Source of the DNA: a virus
Strand: one strand, 5' to 3'
Length of the DNA: 26,248 nucleotides
Virus record (IMG/VR): IMGVR_UViG_3300035698_014493
Coordinates: 1-26,248 of that record
Position numbers and translations under genes: made by a program. Below are positions 7,612 to 15,219 of the stretch, piece after piece; the stretch's first letter is position 1; every line of letters starts with the position of its first letter. The notes beneath the pieces were generated by a model. The model ran no database searches. It was given only the letters and a program-made list of their open reading frames with translations, and was not told the DNA's origin.

Positions 7612-8284
7612 AAGAATTTCAGTACCTAAAGATAAATACTTAATGTTTAAGATGAGGTTAGTACAGGATGCAGAGCTGTTGAGAGTTTTGGATGATCCAA
7701 ATATAGCAAACTGCGTAGACCTTCTCACAAAGGCAATAGATCGCAAGATAAACAATGAAAATACGGGGATAGGGAAAAGTAGGTTTAGGAAGAAAGTAAC
7801 TACTGACAAGGCTCAATTTATATCTCTATTCAAAACTAAGTATTATCAATACTATGATGTTGAATACGACATACAGATAACGAGCATAGATATGAAATCG
7901 GCAAGTACTTTATCGGCCAAGCTAGAGGGTATGAATTCTTCCTTTGAAGAGTATGTAAATTGGTATTTTGATGATTACTTACCTGCCAATAAAAAGCTTC
8001 AAGCTCCAAGTATAAAGGGATTGTCTTCAGGGTATTTCTTGCAAGCTTTTAAAGTTGAACACGCTGGAGTAATAAAGAAGAGAAAGAAAAAAACAAATGA
8101 TGACCTAATGTCGTCTAATGTTTTGGAAAAGGCAAGAGAGTTAATAAGAGTATATAAAGACAAAGATAAAGAAAAAGCAAAAACTTTAGCAAATTTCATT
8201 GTAGAATATACAAACAGGAAAATAAGTTTATCTGACTTTGCAGTAGAGGTCAAGAGGATTCAGAGAACAGAAGGGAGTTGTTAA
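7598..8284 (+). CDS. Unknown protein in recombination cluster
   Basis: Not recognised. The 228-aa product is basic in its centre (KKRKKK near residue 160) and mostly helical at the C-terminus. It lies between helicase genes and UvsY-like and SSB genes, a position that in T4-type genomes can hold the helicase loader gp59, but no gp59 signature was seen. The start is chosen at the ATG at 7598 because GAGG (7588-7591) sits six bases upstream; an in-frame TTG at 7586 would add four residues. It overlaps the HEAT-like gene by 14 bases. Confidence 0.6.
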   Translation: MANIERISVPKDKYLMFKMRLVQDAELLRVLDDPNIANCVDLLTKAIDRKINNENTGIGKSRFRKKVTTDKAQFISLFKTKYYQYYDVEYDIQITSIDMKSASTLSAKLEGMNSSFEEYVNWYFDDYLPANKKLQAPSIKGLSSGYFLQAFKVEHAGVIKKRKKKTNDDLMSSNVLEKARELIRVYKDKDKEKAKTLANFIVEYTNRKISLSDFAVEVKRIQRTEGSC

Positions 8285-8285
8285 T

Positions 8286-8897
8286 ATGGATTTAGGTGAT
8301 GGGATAGATCGTGCTATAGATTTAATAGCAGGATCGGATAAGTATGGAGTTAAGTTGGAAGATTGCGATCCAAGTCTTTTGGACGTTAAGGATTATGATT
8401 TGGAAACGCATCTTAGGATGCAACCCGCAGGAGTTGCTTATTTTGGTAGTATGAAAAAAGCAGCAGACAGGGAGTTTGCTAGACTGAAGAGGAATTATGA
8501 ACTTTGGCAGATAGGAAAGAAAAGCGTTGCAAAGGGGAAGTTAAAGCTTTCTGGTGATAAGTCTACTATATCAGACATAGACTCTAAGTATGTTATTGAC
8601 AATAGAGATGAGATAGATGTGTGGGAGGATAATTTAGACTCCTTGCAAGAGAGAAGAGATAATATTAATATTTGGTATGAAGCTTGGCTGCAAAAGTCGC
8701 ATTCAATCAGAGAATACATTAAAATTAAAGAGGAGGATATGTATAATATAAGTGACAGTGCTAAATCACAAGCGCAGTTGAATTCAGGTGCGGATAACAA
8801 TTCTGAACCTAAAGCTTGGAAGAAGCCTAGCGGTAATTCGAGCTCAAGTAGGAAGAGTTTCAAGGAAAGAGCAAAAAAGTTTAAAGAAAACGATTAA
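8286..8897 (+). CDS. Probable UvsY-like recombination mediator
   Basis: UvsY proteins load RecA/UvsX onto SSB-coated DNA. This 203-aa protein has the general shape: a helical core (about residues 55-150) with EFARLKRNYELW, a DKSTISDIDSKYV stretch, then a helix WEDNLDSLQERRDNINIWYEAW followed by SIREYIKIKEEDM, recalling UvsY's C-terminal oligomerisation helices. The tail is rich in S, N and K and looks disordered. It stands immediately before the SSB and close to RecA, as expected for a mediator. AGGGAG precedes the ATG. The call rests on pattern and neighbourhood, not on a strict motif. Confidence 0.5.
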   Translation: MDLGDGIDRAIDLIAGSDKYGVKLEDCDPSLLDVKDYDLETHLRMQPAGVAYFGSMKKAADREFARLKRNYELWQIGKKSVAKGKLKLSGDKSTISDIDSKYVIDNRDEIDVWEDNLDSLQERRDNINIWYEAWLQKSHSIREYIKIKEEDMYNISDSAKSQAQLNSGADNNSEPKAWKKPSGNSSSSRKSFKERAKKFKEND

Positions 8898-8900
8898 TTC

Positions 8901-8930
8901 TTTAAAATTATGATAAAAACCTCATATAAT
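8901..8930 (+). promoter_or_regulatory. Promoter of the SSB gene
   Basis: TTTAAA at 8901-8906 and a perfect TATAAT at 8925-8930, 18 bases apart, in the only sizeable gap of this region. The same boxes and spacing occur at 1631-1660. Transcription would begin near 8937. The perfect -10 box suits a highly expressed, stoichiometric protein such as SSB. Confidence 0.65.
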
Positions 8931-8936
8931 ATATAT

Positions 8937-8980
8937 GAACAAACAAAACAAACAAACAAAAAAGTAAAAGGCAAAAAATA
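8937..8980 (+). promoter_or_regulatory. Unstructured A/C-rich leader of SSB mRNA
   Basis: The predicted 5' UTR is about 44 bases, almost only A and C from 8938 to 8963 (repeats of the kind ACAAACAAA), followed by an AAGG ribosome binding site at 8968-8971 and the ATG at 8981. It contains only four G residues, so it cannot fold. In T4, gp32 represses its own mRNA by binding an unstructured A/U-rich leader; a similar autogenous loop is a reasonable inference here. Confidence 0.45.
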
Positions 8981-10033
8981 ATGGCTATTAAAAGCAGACT
9001 AGAAGAAAAGATGGATAGATTTCGTAAGAAAAATGCGAAGAAAGGCGGACAGAACGATGGCTCAAGAATTAAAGGCATTTTCCATAGTTGGAAAGATGGT
9101 GATAACGTTCTAAGATTCGTAGGTGAATTTACGGAAGTAAGAACTCACTTTATTGCGCCAAATCAAAAGATGAAATCTAAAGGTTTTTGTGCAATGGAAA
9201 AGTTTCAAGGGGAAAATAAGCTTCCTCAGGTAATTAATTGTGCAAATTACGATCTGGAGACTGAAGAAGAAATTGACGGTGGTTGCGTAGTTTGTAAGCT
9301 TAATAAAATTTCTAGAGATATCCTTTATGGTGGAAACCATGAAGTTGATGACGATGATAAGGCATATCTTGATGACTTAAGAAAAAGCTCTAATGCAAGA
9401 GTTGGTTTGAAGTGGAATATCTTCGACAGAGCAGATCCTTATGTGACTAAAGTGGATGACAGTGGAAATCAGGAACAAGTTCTTGGATTGAAGATTGCAT
9501 CAGTGGGAATGGAAGCTTTTAAGGATATTGATAATATCTTTGAGCAGTTGCAGTTCGACTTGACAGATGCTGAGAAAGGAATTGACATTTCAGTGAACAA
9601 AGGCCACAATGGAATAAGACCCGTGTATTCAGCAAATGCTGTTTTGGATGGGTTGCAGATCAAGCAAACTCCTTTAACTCCTGAAGAGTTGGCAATAACT
9701 CCTCATGATCTTAAGGCAATATGTGGTCGTCAGACTGATCAAGCTTCTATTTATGAGTCTCTAAGATCTGATCTTGTAGATATGATTGAAGATTATGAAG
9801 GCACTTCTGATGAAGAAGTCGAAGAGGAAGTCGAAGAAGTTGAGGAAGTGGCTGCTGAAGTAGTTGAAGAAGTCGAAGAGGAAGTTGCAGAAGAAACGCC
9901 TAAGAAGACTGTCCGCAAGGAAAAAGTTGAAGTTGAAGAAGTGGCCGACGAGTGGGATGACGAAGAAGAAGAGGAAGAAGAAGAGGAAGAAGAAGTCAAA
10001 CCTAAGCGAAGAGCTATCTCAAAAAAAAAGTAA
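8981..10033 (+). CDS. Single-stranded DNA-binding protein, T4 gp32-like
   Basis: Coats single-stranded DNA at forks and recombination sites. The 350-aa protein shows the gp32 plan: a basic N-terminal stretch (RLEEKMDRFRKKNAKKGG) that in gp32 mediates cooperative binding, an OB-like core with cysteines C70, C87, C102 and C105 (the last two C-x2-C) that could hold a zinc ion as in gp32, and a very acidic tail from about residue 265 with runs of E and D, used in the family for partner binding, capped by a basic end. Tail codons are a low-complexity GAA/GAG repeat (about 9960-9996). It has its own promoter, A/C-rich leader and a downstream terminator. Flanking UvsY-like and RecA genes support the role. 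Confidence 0.85.
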   Translation: MAIKSRLEEKMDRFRKKNAKKGGQNDGSRIKGIFHSWKDGDNVLRFVGEFTEVRTHFIAPNQKMKSKGFCAMEKFQGENKLPQVINCANYDLETEEEIDGGCVVCKLNKISRDILYGGNHEVDDDDKAYLDDLRKSSNARVGLKWNIFDRADPYVTKVDDSGNQEQVLGLKIASVGMEAFKDIDNIFEQLQFDLTDAEKGIDISVNKGHNGIRPVYSANAVLDGLQIKQTPLTPEELAITPHDLKAICGRQTDQASIYESLRSDLVDMIEDYEGTSDEEVEEEVEEVEEVAAEVVEEVEEEVAEETPKKTVRKEKVEVEEVADEWDDEEEEEEEEEEEVKPKRRAISKKK

Positions 10034-10056
10034 TTGAAGAGAAGGGCAGTCAATTC

Positions 10057-10182
10057 ATGGGAGACGATACATGCGACTCAAGTGAATTTGACTGTTTCGG
10101 AGAAATAGAGCCAAAACATCCAGAGTGTGTTGCGTGTGGTGGTAGAAATGCTTGTGCTAAAGAAGCAGGTGTTAATATATAA
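10057..10182 (+). CDS. 41-aa Cys-motif miniprotein
   Basis: A short ORF of 41 codons starting at an ATG with AGAAGGG about 10 bases upstream and ending in TAA just before the terminator. It encodes CFGEIEP, then C-x2-C and a further C six residues on, the same module as the N-terminus of the protein at 4616-5221. With five cysteines it could bind zinc. It belongs to the SSB transcription unit. Function unknown; the repeated module makes it likely to be a real gene. Confidence 0.65.
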   Translation: MGDDTCDSSEFDCFGEIEPKHPECVACGGRNACAKEAGVNI

Positions 10183-10185
10183 AAA

Positions 10186-10218
10186 GAGGAGAGGCTCGAA
10201 AAGCCTCTCTTTTTTTTT
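10186..10218 (+). terminator. Intrinsic terminator after SSB unit
   Basis: A GC-rich stem pairs 10188-10196 with 10202-10210 around a 5-base loop (CGAAA), followed by a run of nine T (10210-10218). It ends the SSB and miniprotein transcript. The recA-like gene starts only 18 bases later with no room for a separate promoter, so termination must be partial or overridden. Confidence 0.9.
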
Positions 10219-10236
10219 ACTCAGTGAGGATTTAAA

Positions 10237-11382
10237 ATGGAAATGAGTGCAATGGATAAGAAAAAGAAAGAAAGATTAGATAAGATTTGTGGAGCTATAA
10301 ATAAAACAAAGTCAGAGTCGATACAGTGCATGGGCGGATCTCAATTGACAATAGAGAGATTTCCAAGCGGTCATCCAAAGTTGGATGTTGCTCTTGGTGG
10401 CGGATGGCCAATTGGAAGATTCATAGAGCTTTATGGCCCAGAGTCAGGCGGTAAGACTACAACATGCTTACATGCAATTTCTGAGTTTCAAAAGAAATTC
10501 CCTTCTGATGTAGTAGCTATGATAGATACAGAATTTAGTTTTGATCCAGAGTATGCAAAAGCCCTAGGAGTAAAGACAGATGAGCTGTTAATATCTCAGC
10601 CAGAATCAGCAGAAGAAGCAATGGGGATATTGAGAGATCTAATATCCTATGGCGTTAAGTTTGTTGTAGTTGACTCTATCGCTGCCATGTGTCCACAGGC
10701 AGAGCTTAACGGAGAGATTGGAGACTCTCATGTTGCAACTTTGGCAAGAGTTATGACATCTTCAATGAAGATGCTTACAGGGCTTGCAGCGAAGTCAGGA
10801 ACAACAGTTTTCTGGACAAATCAGATGAGAGAAAAAATTGGTGTGACTTATGGCGCTAAAACTGGAACACCAGGTGGTAGAGCTATCAAACATCACATGT
10901 CGGTTCGAGTTAAGATTGCAAAAGTAGGAGTTGAGAAAGATGGAGACGATATAGTCTCAAGCAAGACGAAGCTCAGCGTAGAGAAGAACAAGACTGCACC
11001 TCCTTTTAAAGTAGCAGATGTTTCAATCGTGTATGGGTACGGGTTTGATTTAGTTGCAGGAGTCTTTGACATGGCACTTCAAAAGAAGCTCATCAAAAAG
11101 ACGGGTGGATGGTTTGCCTATGGAGAAGTGTTTAAGATACAGGGGAGATATAATGTATTGGAAATGCTCAGAGAGGATGTAGATCTTTTCAATGAACTTG
11201 AGAAGGCAACTCAAGCCGCTGGAGATATTAAGGAGGCTAAAGAAGTAGTTGAAGCGCCTAAGTCTGTTGAGCCTAAGACGTTAAAAAAGCTAAAAAAGGT
11301 TAAAAGCGAAGAATCTCCTGCTGTGGTAAGAAAGCCAGTGGCAGAGGGAGATAGCGTTGAAGTAGGAGTAGACGATGTCTAG
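10237..11382 (+). CDS. RecA / UvsX-like recombinase
   Basis: Forms filaments on single-stranded DNA and drives strand exchange for recombination-dependent replication and repair. Bacterial RecA features are clear: Walker A GPESGGKTT at 67-75, Walker B FVVVDSIAAM, the catalytic-loop region with IDTEFSFD, loop L1 around ELNGEIGDSH, and NQMREKIG leading to loop L2 with TPGGRAIKHH. The C-terminal ~60 residues are a charged K/E/V-rich tail. At 381 aa it is about the size of bacterial RecA. TGAGGA lies 6 bases before the chosen ATG; a second in-frame ATG two codons later is possible. It overlaps the exonuclease gene that follows by 8 bases. Confidence 0.95.
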   Translation: MEMSAMDKKKKERLDKICGAINKTKSESIQCMGGSQLTIERFPSGHPKLDVALGGGWPIGRFIELYGPESGGKTTTCLHAISEFQKKFPSDVVAMIDTEFSFDPEYAKALGVKTDELLISQPESAEEAMGILRDLISYGVKFVVVDSIAAMCPQAELNGEIGDSHVATLARVMTSSMKMLTGLAAKSGTTVFWTNQMREKIGVTYGAKTGTPGGRAIKHHMSVRVKIAKVGVEKDGDDIVSSKTKLSVEKNKTAPPFKVADVSIVYGYGFDLVAGVFDMALQKKLIKKTGGWFAYGEVFKIQGRYNVLEMLREDVDLFNELEKATQAAGDIKEAKEVVEAPKSVEPKTLKKLKKVKSEESPAVVRKPVAEGDSVEVGVDDV

Positions 11383-12283
11383 GATTAAGAAATTACTGTT
11401 GATTGATGGTAATAACTTAGCTCATAGAGTTTATTGGGCCAATAAGAATATGGACTATAAGGGAGCCAACATAGCTTGCCTTTATGGGTTCTTTAAAAGT
11501 CTTATTGGCCTAAGACGCAAATATGACAATGGTGATTATATTTGCGTTATAGCTTGGGATCATGGCGGCAGTGCAAGAAGAAAGAAAGAAGCATCTGAAG
11601 GTGTGGAGAGTGGAATAATTCCCAGTGGATATAAAGCAAACAGGCCTTCTGGAGGGGATATATCTGAGGATCTTGAGAATATATTTGCTCAAATGGATCA
11701 AATAAGAGAAGGATTGGAGTTTTGTAGAATACTACAGGTAAAGATCAAGGGAGTTGAGGCGGATGATGTTATTTATTCTTATGCCTTAAAGAACAGAGAG
11801 AGAGGAGGTCAGTCAATCGCTGTGACCTCGGATCAAGATTACTTGCAGATGATAAGTAATGAAGTGAAAGTATTTGACCCAATGAAGAAAATACTATGGA
11901 CTCAGTCAAGGTTTACTCAAGAGTATGGATTCGAGCCTAATCTTTGGGTTGACTATGGCGCTATAATGGGAGATAGTTCTGACAACATACATGGTGTCAG
12001 TGGATGGGGGCCAAAGACAGCAATGAAATACGTGCAAGAGCATGGAAGTGTAGAAGAGATAAGAAGCTTCTTATCCAAGCAGGAAAAACTTTCTAAGAAG
12101 GAACAAGTGTTTTTAGATTCGAGAGAAAGATTAGATTTGGCTTATTCCTTAAAACAAATGGATTATATTTCAGAAATACCAAAGACAAAGTTTTCAAAAG
12201 AGTATAGTACTAAAGACATAGTTGGTTTCCTAGAAGGATTTGGATTCAAGACGCTAATTAGAGATGCTTGGAGATTGATGTGA
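11375..12283 (+). CDS. 5'-3' exonuclease / flap endonuclease (T4 RNase H, Pol I N-domain type)
   Basis: Removes RNA primers and 5' flaps from lagging-strand fragments. The 302-aa protein has the FEN/PIN-type acidic residues: LLLIDGNNLAHR near the N-terminus, VEADDVIYSY, VTSDQDYLQM and GDSSDNIHG, followed by an H3TH DNA-binding motif VSGWGPKTAMKYVQEHG. This is the order in the exonuclease domain of DNA polymerase I and in T5 D15. The polymerase in this window lacks such a domain, so a separate nuclease is expected. Its ATG overlaps the end of recA, indicating coupled translation. Confidence 0.92.
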   Translation: MSRIKKLLLIDGNNLAHRVYWANKNMDYKGANIACLYGFFKSLIGLRRKYDNGDYICVIAWDHGGSARRKKEASEGVESGIIPSGYKANRPSGGDISEDLENIFAQMDQIREGLEFCRILQVKIKGVEADDVIYSYALKNRERGGQSIAVTSDQDYLQMISNEVKVFDPMKKILWTQSRFTQEYGFEPNLWVDYGAIMGDSSDNIHGVSGWGPKTAMKYVQEHGSVEEIRSFLSKQEKLSKKEQVFLDSRERLDLAYSLKQMDYISEIPKTKFSKEYSTKDIVGFLEGFGFKTLIRDAWRLM

Positions 12284-12861
12284 AAAGACCACCGTTTGAA
12301 TATACTAATTTAAAGATGAGCATGACGAAAGCTCCTGAGTTGGATCACAATCAATATGAGGGAGAGGTAAACCCAGGTATAACTTACTTATACTTTAAGA
12401 CGTTAAGCTCAGGCGATACAGTTTGGGAACCATTTGCAGGAGTAAATGTAGTTAAGACATTTGATTTATGTAAAAAATTTGATTTAAATCTTGTAGCATA
12501 TGATATAGCTGCTACTGACAGCAGAGCTTGGAAGTTAAATTCTCTTACGGGTTGTCCAGAGGATTTCCAAGGAGTCGTTTTTCATCCTTCTTATTTTGGA
12601 TCAGATCCATTCTCTACAAGCGAAGAAGAGCTGGCTCTCAACTCTGACTTAGATAAATACAGGAAAGAGCTTGAGAAGTGCGTTAAACTGGCTTCTAAGG
12701 CGAATTCTGTTTGTGTCGTAGGAAGAACTTACAAGCATCAGAAAGAAACTATTTACTTAGACTGGATATATACGGAACTTTTTATGAAATACGGATTTAA
12801 GATAAAGAAAGTGATTAGTAGCATGCCTGATGTTGGAGTTATCTTGGAGAGGCCATTATGA
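12280..12861 (+). CDS. DNA methyltransferase-like protein, degenerate motif IV
   Basis: Resembles N6/N4 DNA methyltransferases: VWEPFAG at about residue 50 matches the AdoMet-binding FxG motif, YDIAATDS follows as the acidic strand, and VVFHPSYFG stands where the catalytic D/N-PPY motif is expected. With HPSY in place of DPPY, catalysis is uncertain. The 193-aa form is short for a full enzyme and shows no target-recognition domain. A GTG start at 12280 is chosen since TGGAG lies about six bases upstream and the start overlaps the previous stop; a TTG at 12268 would add four residues. It could modify phage DNA, or be an inactive relative. Confidence 0.55.
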   Translation: MKRPPFEYTNLKMSMTKAPELDHNQYEGEVNPGITYLYFKTLSSGDTVWEPFAGVNVVKTFDLCKKFDLNLVAYDIAATDSRAWKLNSLTGCPEDFQGVVFHPSYFGSDPFSTSEEELALNSDLDKYRKELEKCVKLASKANSVCVVGRTYKHQKETIYLDWIYTELFMKYGFKIKKVISSMPDVGVILERPL

Positions 12862-13322
12862 CTAAGTACAATGAGGATTTGCGGACTATGGATGACTGGG
12901 GTAGTTCTGTGCATTGCAAGAATTATCTTAATGAGAATGAATGGGAAAAGGAGTATCTTCAGTGTGACAAGGAGGTATGTGTAATGATGACTTGGAAAGG
13001 CAAAGATGAATTTAAAAGATGGAATAATGAGAAATGGTCTAATGGTGAAATAAAGCTTTTAAAAATTCCTAATTCTATTGATAAATATGGATTTACTCCA
13101 ACTGCCACAGTTACATCCACTAATGCAGTTTGCTATGTGATAGTGGATGATATGTATATAAGTTGGTTTAGCACTAGGAATGTATGCAGGGTGTGCTATG
13201 CTACAGAAACATGCACGTGTGATATAGATCGTGTAAGTGGCGAAAATAATTATGGAGAAGTGAATGAAGAAAATGTAAGGTTTTACTTAGAAGATTTATC
13301 TCCAGAATTCTTTGTGCGATGA
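12858..13322 (+). CDS. Unknown protein with C-terminal Cys cluster
   Basis: Not recognised. A 154-aa product rich in W and acidic residues in the first half (TWKGKDEFKRWNNEKW) with a cysteine cluster near residue 120 (CRVCYATETCTCD), which might bind a metal. The ATG overlaps the preceding stop (ATGA) and its own stop overlaps the next start, so it is part of a tightly coupled run. An in-frame ATG at 12984 after AAGGAGG-like sequence could give an internal shorter product, but the upstream start fits the operon spacing. Confidence 0.6.
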   Translation: MTKYNEDLRTMDDWGSSVHCKNYLNENEWEKEYLQCDKEVCVMMTWKGKDEFKRWNNEKWSNGEIKLLKIPNSIDKYGFTPTATVTSTNAVCYVIVDDMYISWFSTRNVCRVCYATETCTCDIDRVSGENNYGEVNEENVRFYLEDLSPEFFVR

Positions 13323-13543
13323 ATATACTTGTAAAAAGATGGTCTTTTGACAGCGGATGGAATACTACTGTTGAAAATTTTGGATCACAGCATTTGGACG
13401 AGAAGGCAATGGGAAGATTTTTGAGTGTCTTAGTAGATCGTGGTCTAATAGGGGAAGAAGAGCTATCTTTTATATTTGACAGAGAGGTAGAAATTGAAAG
13501 ATTGGCTCCAGAAGGATGTTTAAAAATATGGGAAATAAAATAA
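13319..13543 (+). CDS. Small unknown protein (74 aa)
   Basis: Not recognised. The ORF starts with an ATGA overlap and ends one base before the next gene. The product is acidic with a central helix-like segment (EKAMGRFLSVLVDRGLIGEEELSFIF) shaped like a small helical bundle. It is kept because it fills the space between two coupled genes in frame and without gaps. No function can be assigned. Confidence 0.6.
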   Translation: MNILVKRWSFDSGWNTTVENFGSQHLDEKAMGRFLSVLVDRGLIGEEELSFIFDREVEIERLAPEGCLKIWEIK

Positions 13544-13544
13544 A

Positions 13545-14108
13545 ATGAAAATTGGAATAATGGGTAGTGGCGGATCTGGCAAGACACTGACAGGATTTAG
13601 GCTTGCTGAGGATTTGGAATGTGATTTTTTAGCATCTAGAGCAATAACTGCTGGAATACTAAAGAGAGATGGATATGACCATGGTATTCAAGTTGAGAAG
13701 TTTATTGCTCAGGGTCAAAGGCAAGAAGAAATAATGAATTTGTTAATCGAAAGAGAGTCAAAGCATTCTAGTTTTATAACTGACAGAACATCCGTTGACG
13801 TTGCAACGTATGCGTTGGTAGAAATGAAAAACTCTGACCCAAAGAAATTAAGTGAAATACTAGAAATGTGCAAAGAACATGCTAAGAGCTATACTCATTT
13901 GTTCGTTTGCCCTTGGGCGGGAATAGATTTAAGGAGAAACAATCTAGCAAGAACTATAAATCCTCATTATCAGTTGCTAATACATGAAGCGCAAATAGGA
14001 TTGCTTGTTGACTGGGGATTGAGTTTTGATCTTTTGGATAAAAACAATAAGATTGGCTCAGACTTAAACGTCGAAGGAAGAGTAGAAGAGATAAAAAAAT
14101 ATTTATAA
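13545..14108 (+). CDS. P-loop NTPase, nucleotide-kinase-like
   Basis: A 187-aa protein with Walker A GSGGSGKT at residues 7-14, right at the N-terminus as in small kinases. The segment FITDRTSVDVATYALVEM resembles the DR-S-DxxAY region of the AAA_28/NadR-type kinase group, where the D and R act near the phosphoacceptor. The most likely role is phosphorylating a nucleotide or small metabolite for phage DNA synthesis; the substrate cannot be told. It follows the methyltransferase-like gene by two small unknown genes. A hairpin begins at its stop codon. Confidence 0.65.
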   Translation: MKIGIMGSGGSGKTLTGFRLAEDLECDFLASRAITAGILKRDGYDHGIQVEKFIAQGQRQEEIMNLLIERESKHSSFITDRTSVDVATYALVEMKNSDPKKLSEILEMCKEHAKSYTHLFVCPWAGIDLRRNNLARTINPHYQLLIHEAQIGLLVDWGLSFDLLDKNNKIGSDLNVEGRVEEIKKYL

Positions 14109-14135
14109 ACTCTCCTTTATGTAAAAGGAGAGTTT
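14107..14135 (+). promoter_or_regulatory. 12-bp hairpin hiding a ribosome binding site
   Basis: Bases 14107-14118 pair perfectly with 14124-14135 around a 5-base loop. The 3' arm contains AAAGGAGAG, the ribosome binding site of the ATG at 14137, and the 5' arm supplies the matching CTCTCCTTT. It begins at the stop of the previous gene, so translation of that gene would melt it. With only four T at its 3' side it is a poor intrinsic terminator, although a dual role is possible. Confidence 0.65.
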
Positions 14136-14136
14136 T

Positions 14137-14277
14137 ATGGAACAGCCATTAAGAAGTAGAAGAGATTATGTATATGATGATCTCGAAGAAGAATTAGAAA
14201 AGAGAAAGAAAGAATCAGCCAATAAAGAGAAGATTGAAAATATAAAAAACAAGAAGAAGAAAGGCTTACTAGGATAA
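14137..14277 (+). CDS. 46-aa charged small protein
   Basis: A short ORF with an ATG seven bases after a strong AAAGGAG, ending in TAA 22 bases before the nuclease gene. The product is almost entirely charged: a middle segment LEEELEKRKKESANKEK likely forms one helix, and the C-terminus is basic (KNKKKKGLLG). Function unknown. Its start region is enclosed in the hairpin at 14107-14135, so translation is probably controlled by transcript folding or by coupling to the NTPase gene. Confidence 0.6.
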   Translation: MEQPLRSRRDYVYDDLEEELEKRKKESANKEKIENIKNKKKKGLLG

Positions 14278-14299
14278 TTTCTTCTTTGAAAGGAGATTT

Positions 14300-15214
14300 A
14301 TGAGAGGATTGTTTTATACGGATATTCATGTTTCAGGGCAAAATCCAAGAAACAGGATAGATGACTACCCAAGAGCGATAATTGAGAAGCTAAGAGAGAC
14401 CTATAGGTTGGCATCGGAAAAGAAGTGCGACATTGTTCTTTTCGGAGGGGATTTCTTCGATACTCATAAGATTTATAGTTATGATATTATTTCTGAGTGC
14501 ATAGAGATAATATCAGAATCTCCATTAGAGACTTACTGTATAGTTGGGCAGCATGACTTAAGGGGATATAATCCAAACACGTATGACCAGTCAGCCTTTG
14601 GGTTCGTTCAGAAACACTGTGATAATTTCCATGTTATATGGGAGAGAATGGAATTGGAAGATTGCGTTCTTTATCCTTGCCATGTGTGGGATGACTTTGA
14701 TGAAGTAGTGAAAGTAGATCTAGATGATGAGAAGCCAACAATAATGCTTGCTCATCATTTGTTGTCTAAAGATCTTCACATGTTTGATATCATACAAACT
14801 TCAAGCATTGAAAAGTGTGACTTTGACATTGTTCTTTCAGGGGATCTTCATACTGGATACGATATCCATACGATAGACGATACTTTGTTTGCAAACCCAG
14901 GTTCTTTATGTAGAAAAACAAAAGCTGACAAAGACAGAGATCCAAGAGTGCTTTTGTTTGAAATTAAGAATGGGAAGAAAAGAGCTAAGTATTTAAATGT
15001 AGAATGCGGTGAGAGTGAAAAAGTATTTAGAAAAAGTATCATTGATGAAGTTTATGAGAAGCCAGAGTTTGACATAGCAGGATTTGCAGATAATGTTAAT
15101 GACTTAGAAGCAAACTCAGTTGACATATATGATGTTATAATAAAGTCAGCAAAGGCAAACAATACCAACCCAAAAGTATTGGATTACATTTTATCAAAAA
15201 GAGAAGATGAGTAG
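14300..15214 (+). CDS. SbcD/Mre11-like nuclease (T4 gp47 type)
   Basis: Calcineurin-like phosphoesterase that in T4 and bacteria partners an SMC-like ATPase (gp46/SbcC) to process DNA ends for recombination. Motifs in order: D8-x-H10, GD51FFD54, G83QHD86 (usual form GNHD), H152-H153 and GDLH at 181-184 (usual form GHxH). The 304-aa length fits the phosphoesterase with a short capping domain. AAAGGAG lies just upstream of the ATG. The N of GNHD being Q and the first H of GHxH being D are departures that may alter activity. No gp46-like gene is beside it; the next gene is unrelated. Confidence 0.8.
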   Translation: MRGLFYTDIHVSGQNPRNRIDDYPRAIIEKLRETYRLASEKKCDIVLFGGDFFDTHKIYSYDIISECIEIISESPLETYCIVGQHDLRGYNPNTYDQSAFGFVQKHCDNFHVIWERMELEDCVLYPCHVWDDFDEVVKVDLDDEKPTIMLAHHLLSKDLHMFDIIQTSSIEKCDFDIVLSGDLHTGYDIHTIDDTLFANPGSLCRKTKADKDRDPRVLLFEIKNGKKRAKYLNVECGESEKVFRKSIIDEVYEKPEFDIAGFADNVNDLEANSVDIYDVIIKSAKANNTNPKVLDYILSKREDE

Positions 15215-15219
15215 TTGTT

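Noticed and set aside
8495-8863. 122-codon open frame on the minus strand
   Set aside because: Shadow of the UvsY-like gene; no ribosome binding site, leucine/serine-rich composition typical of antisense reading of A-rich coding DNA.
13201-13587. 128-codon minus-strand frame
   Set aside because: Spans three coupled + strand genes; composition fits antisense of coding sequence.
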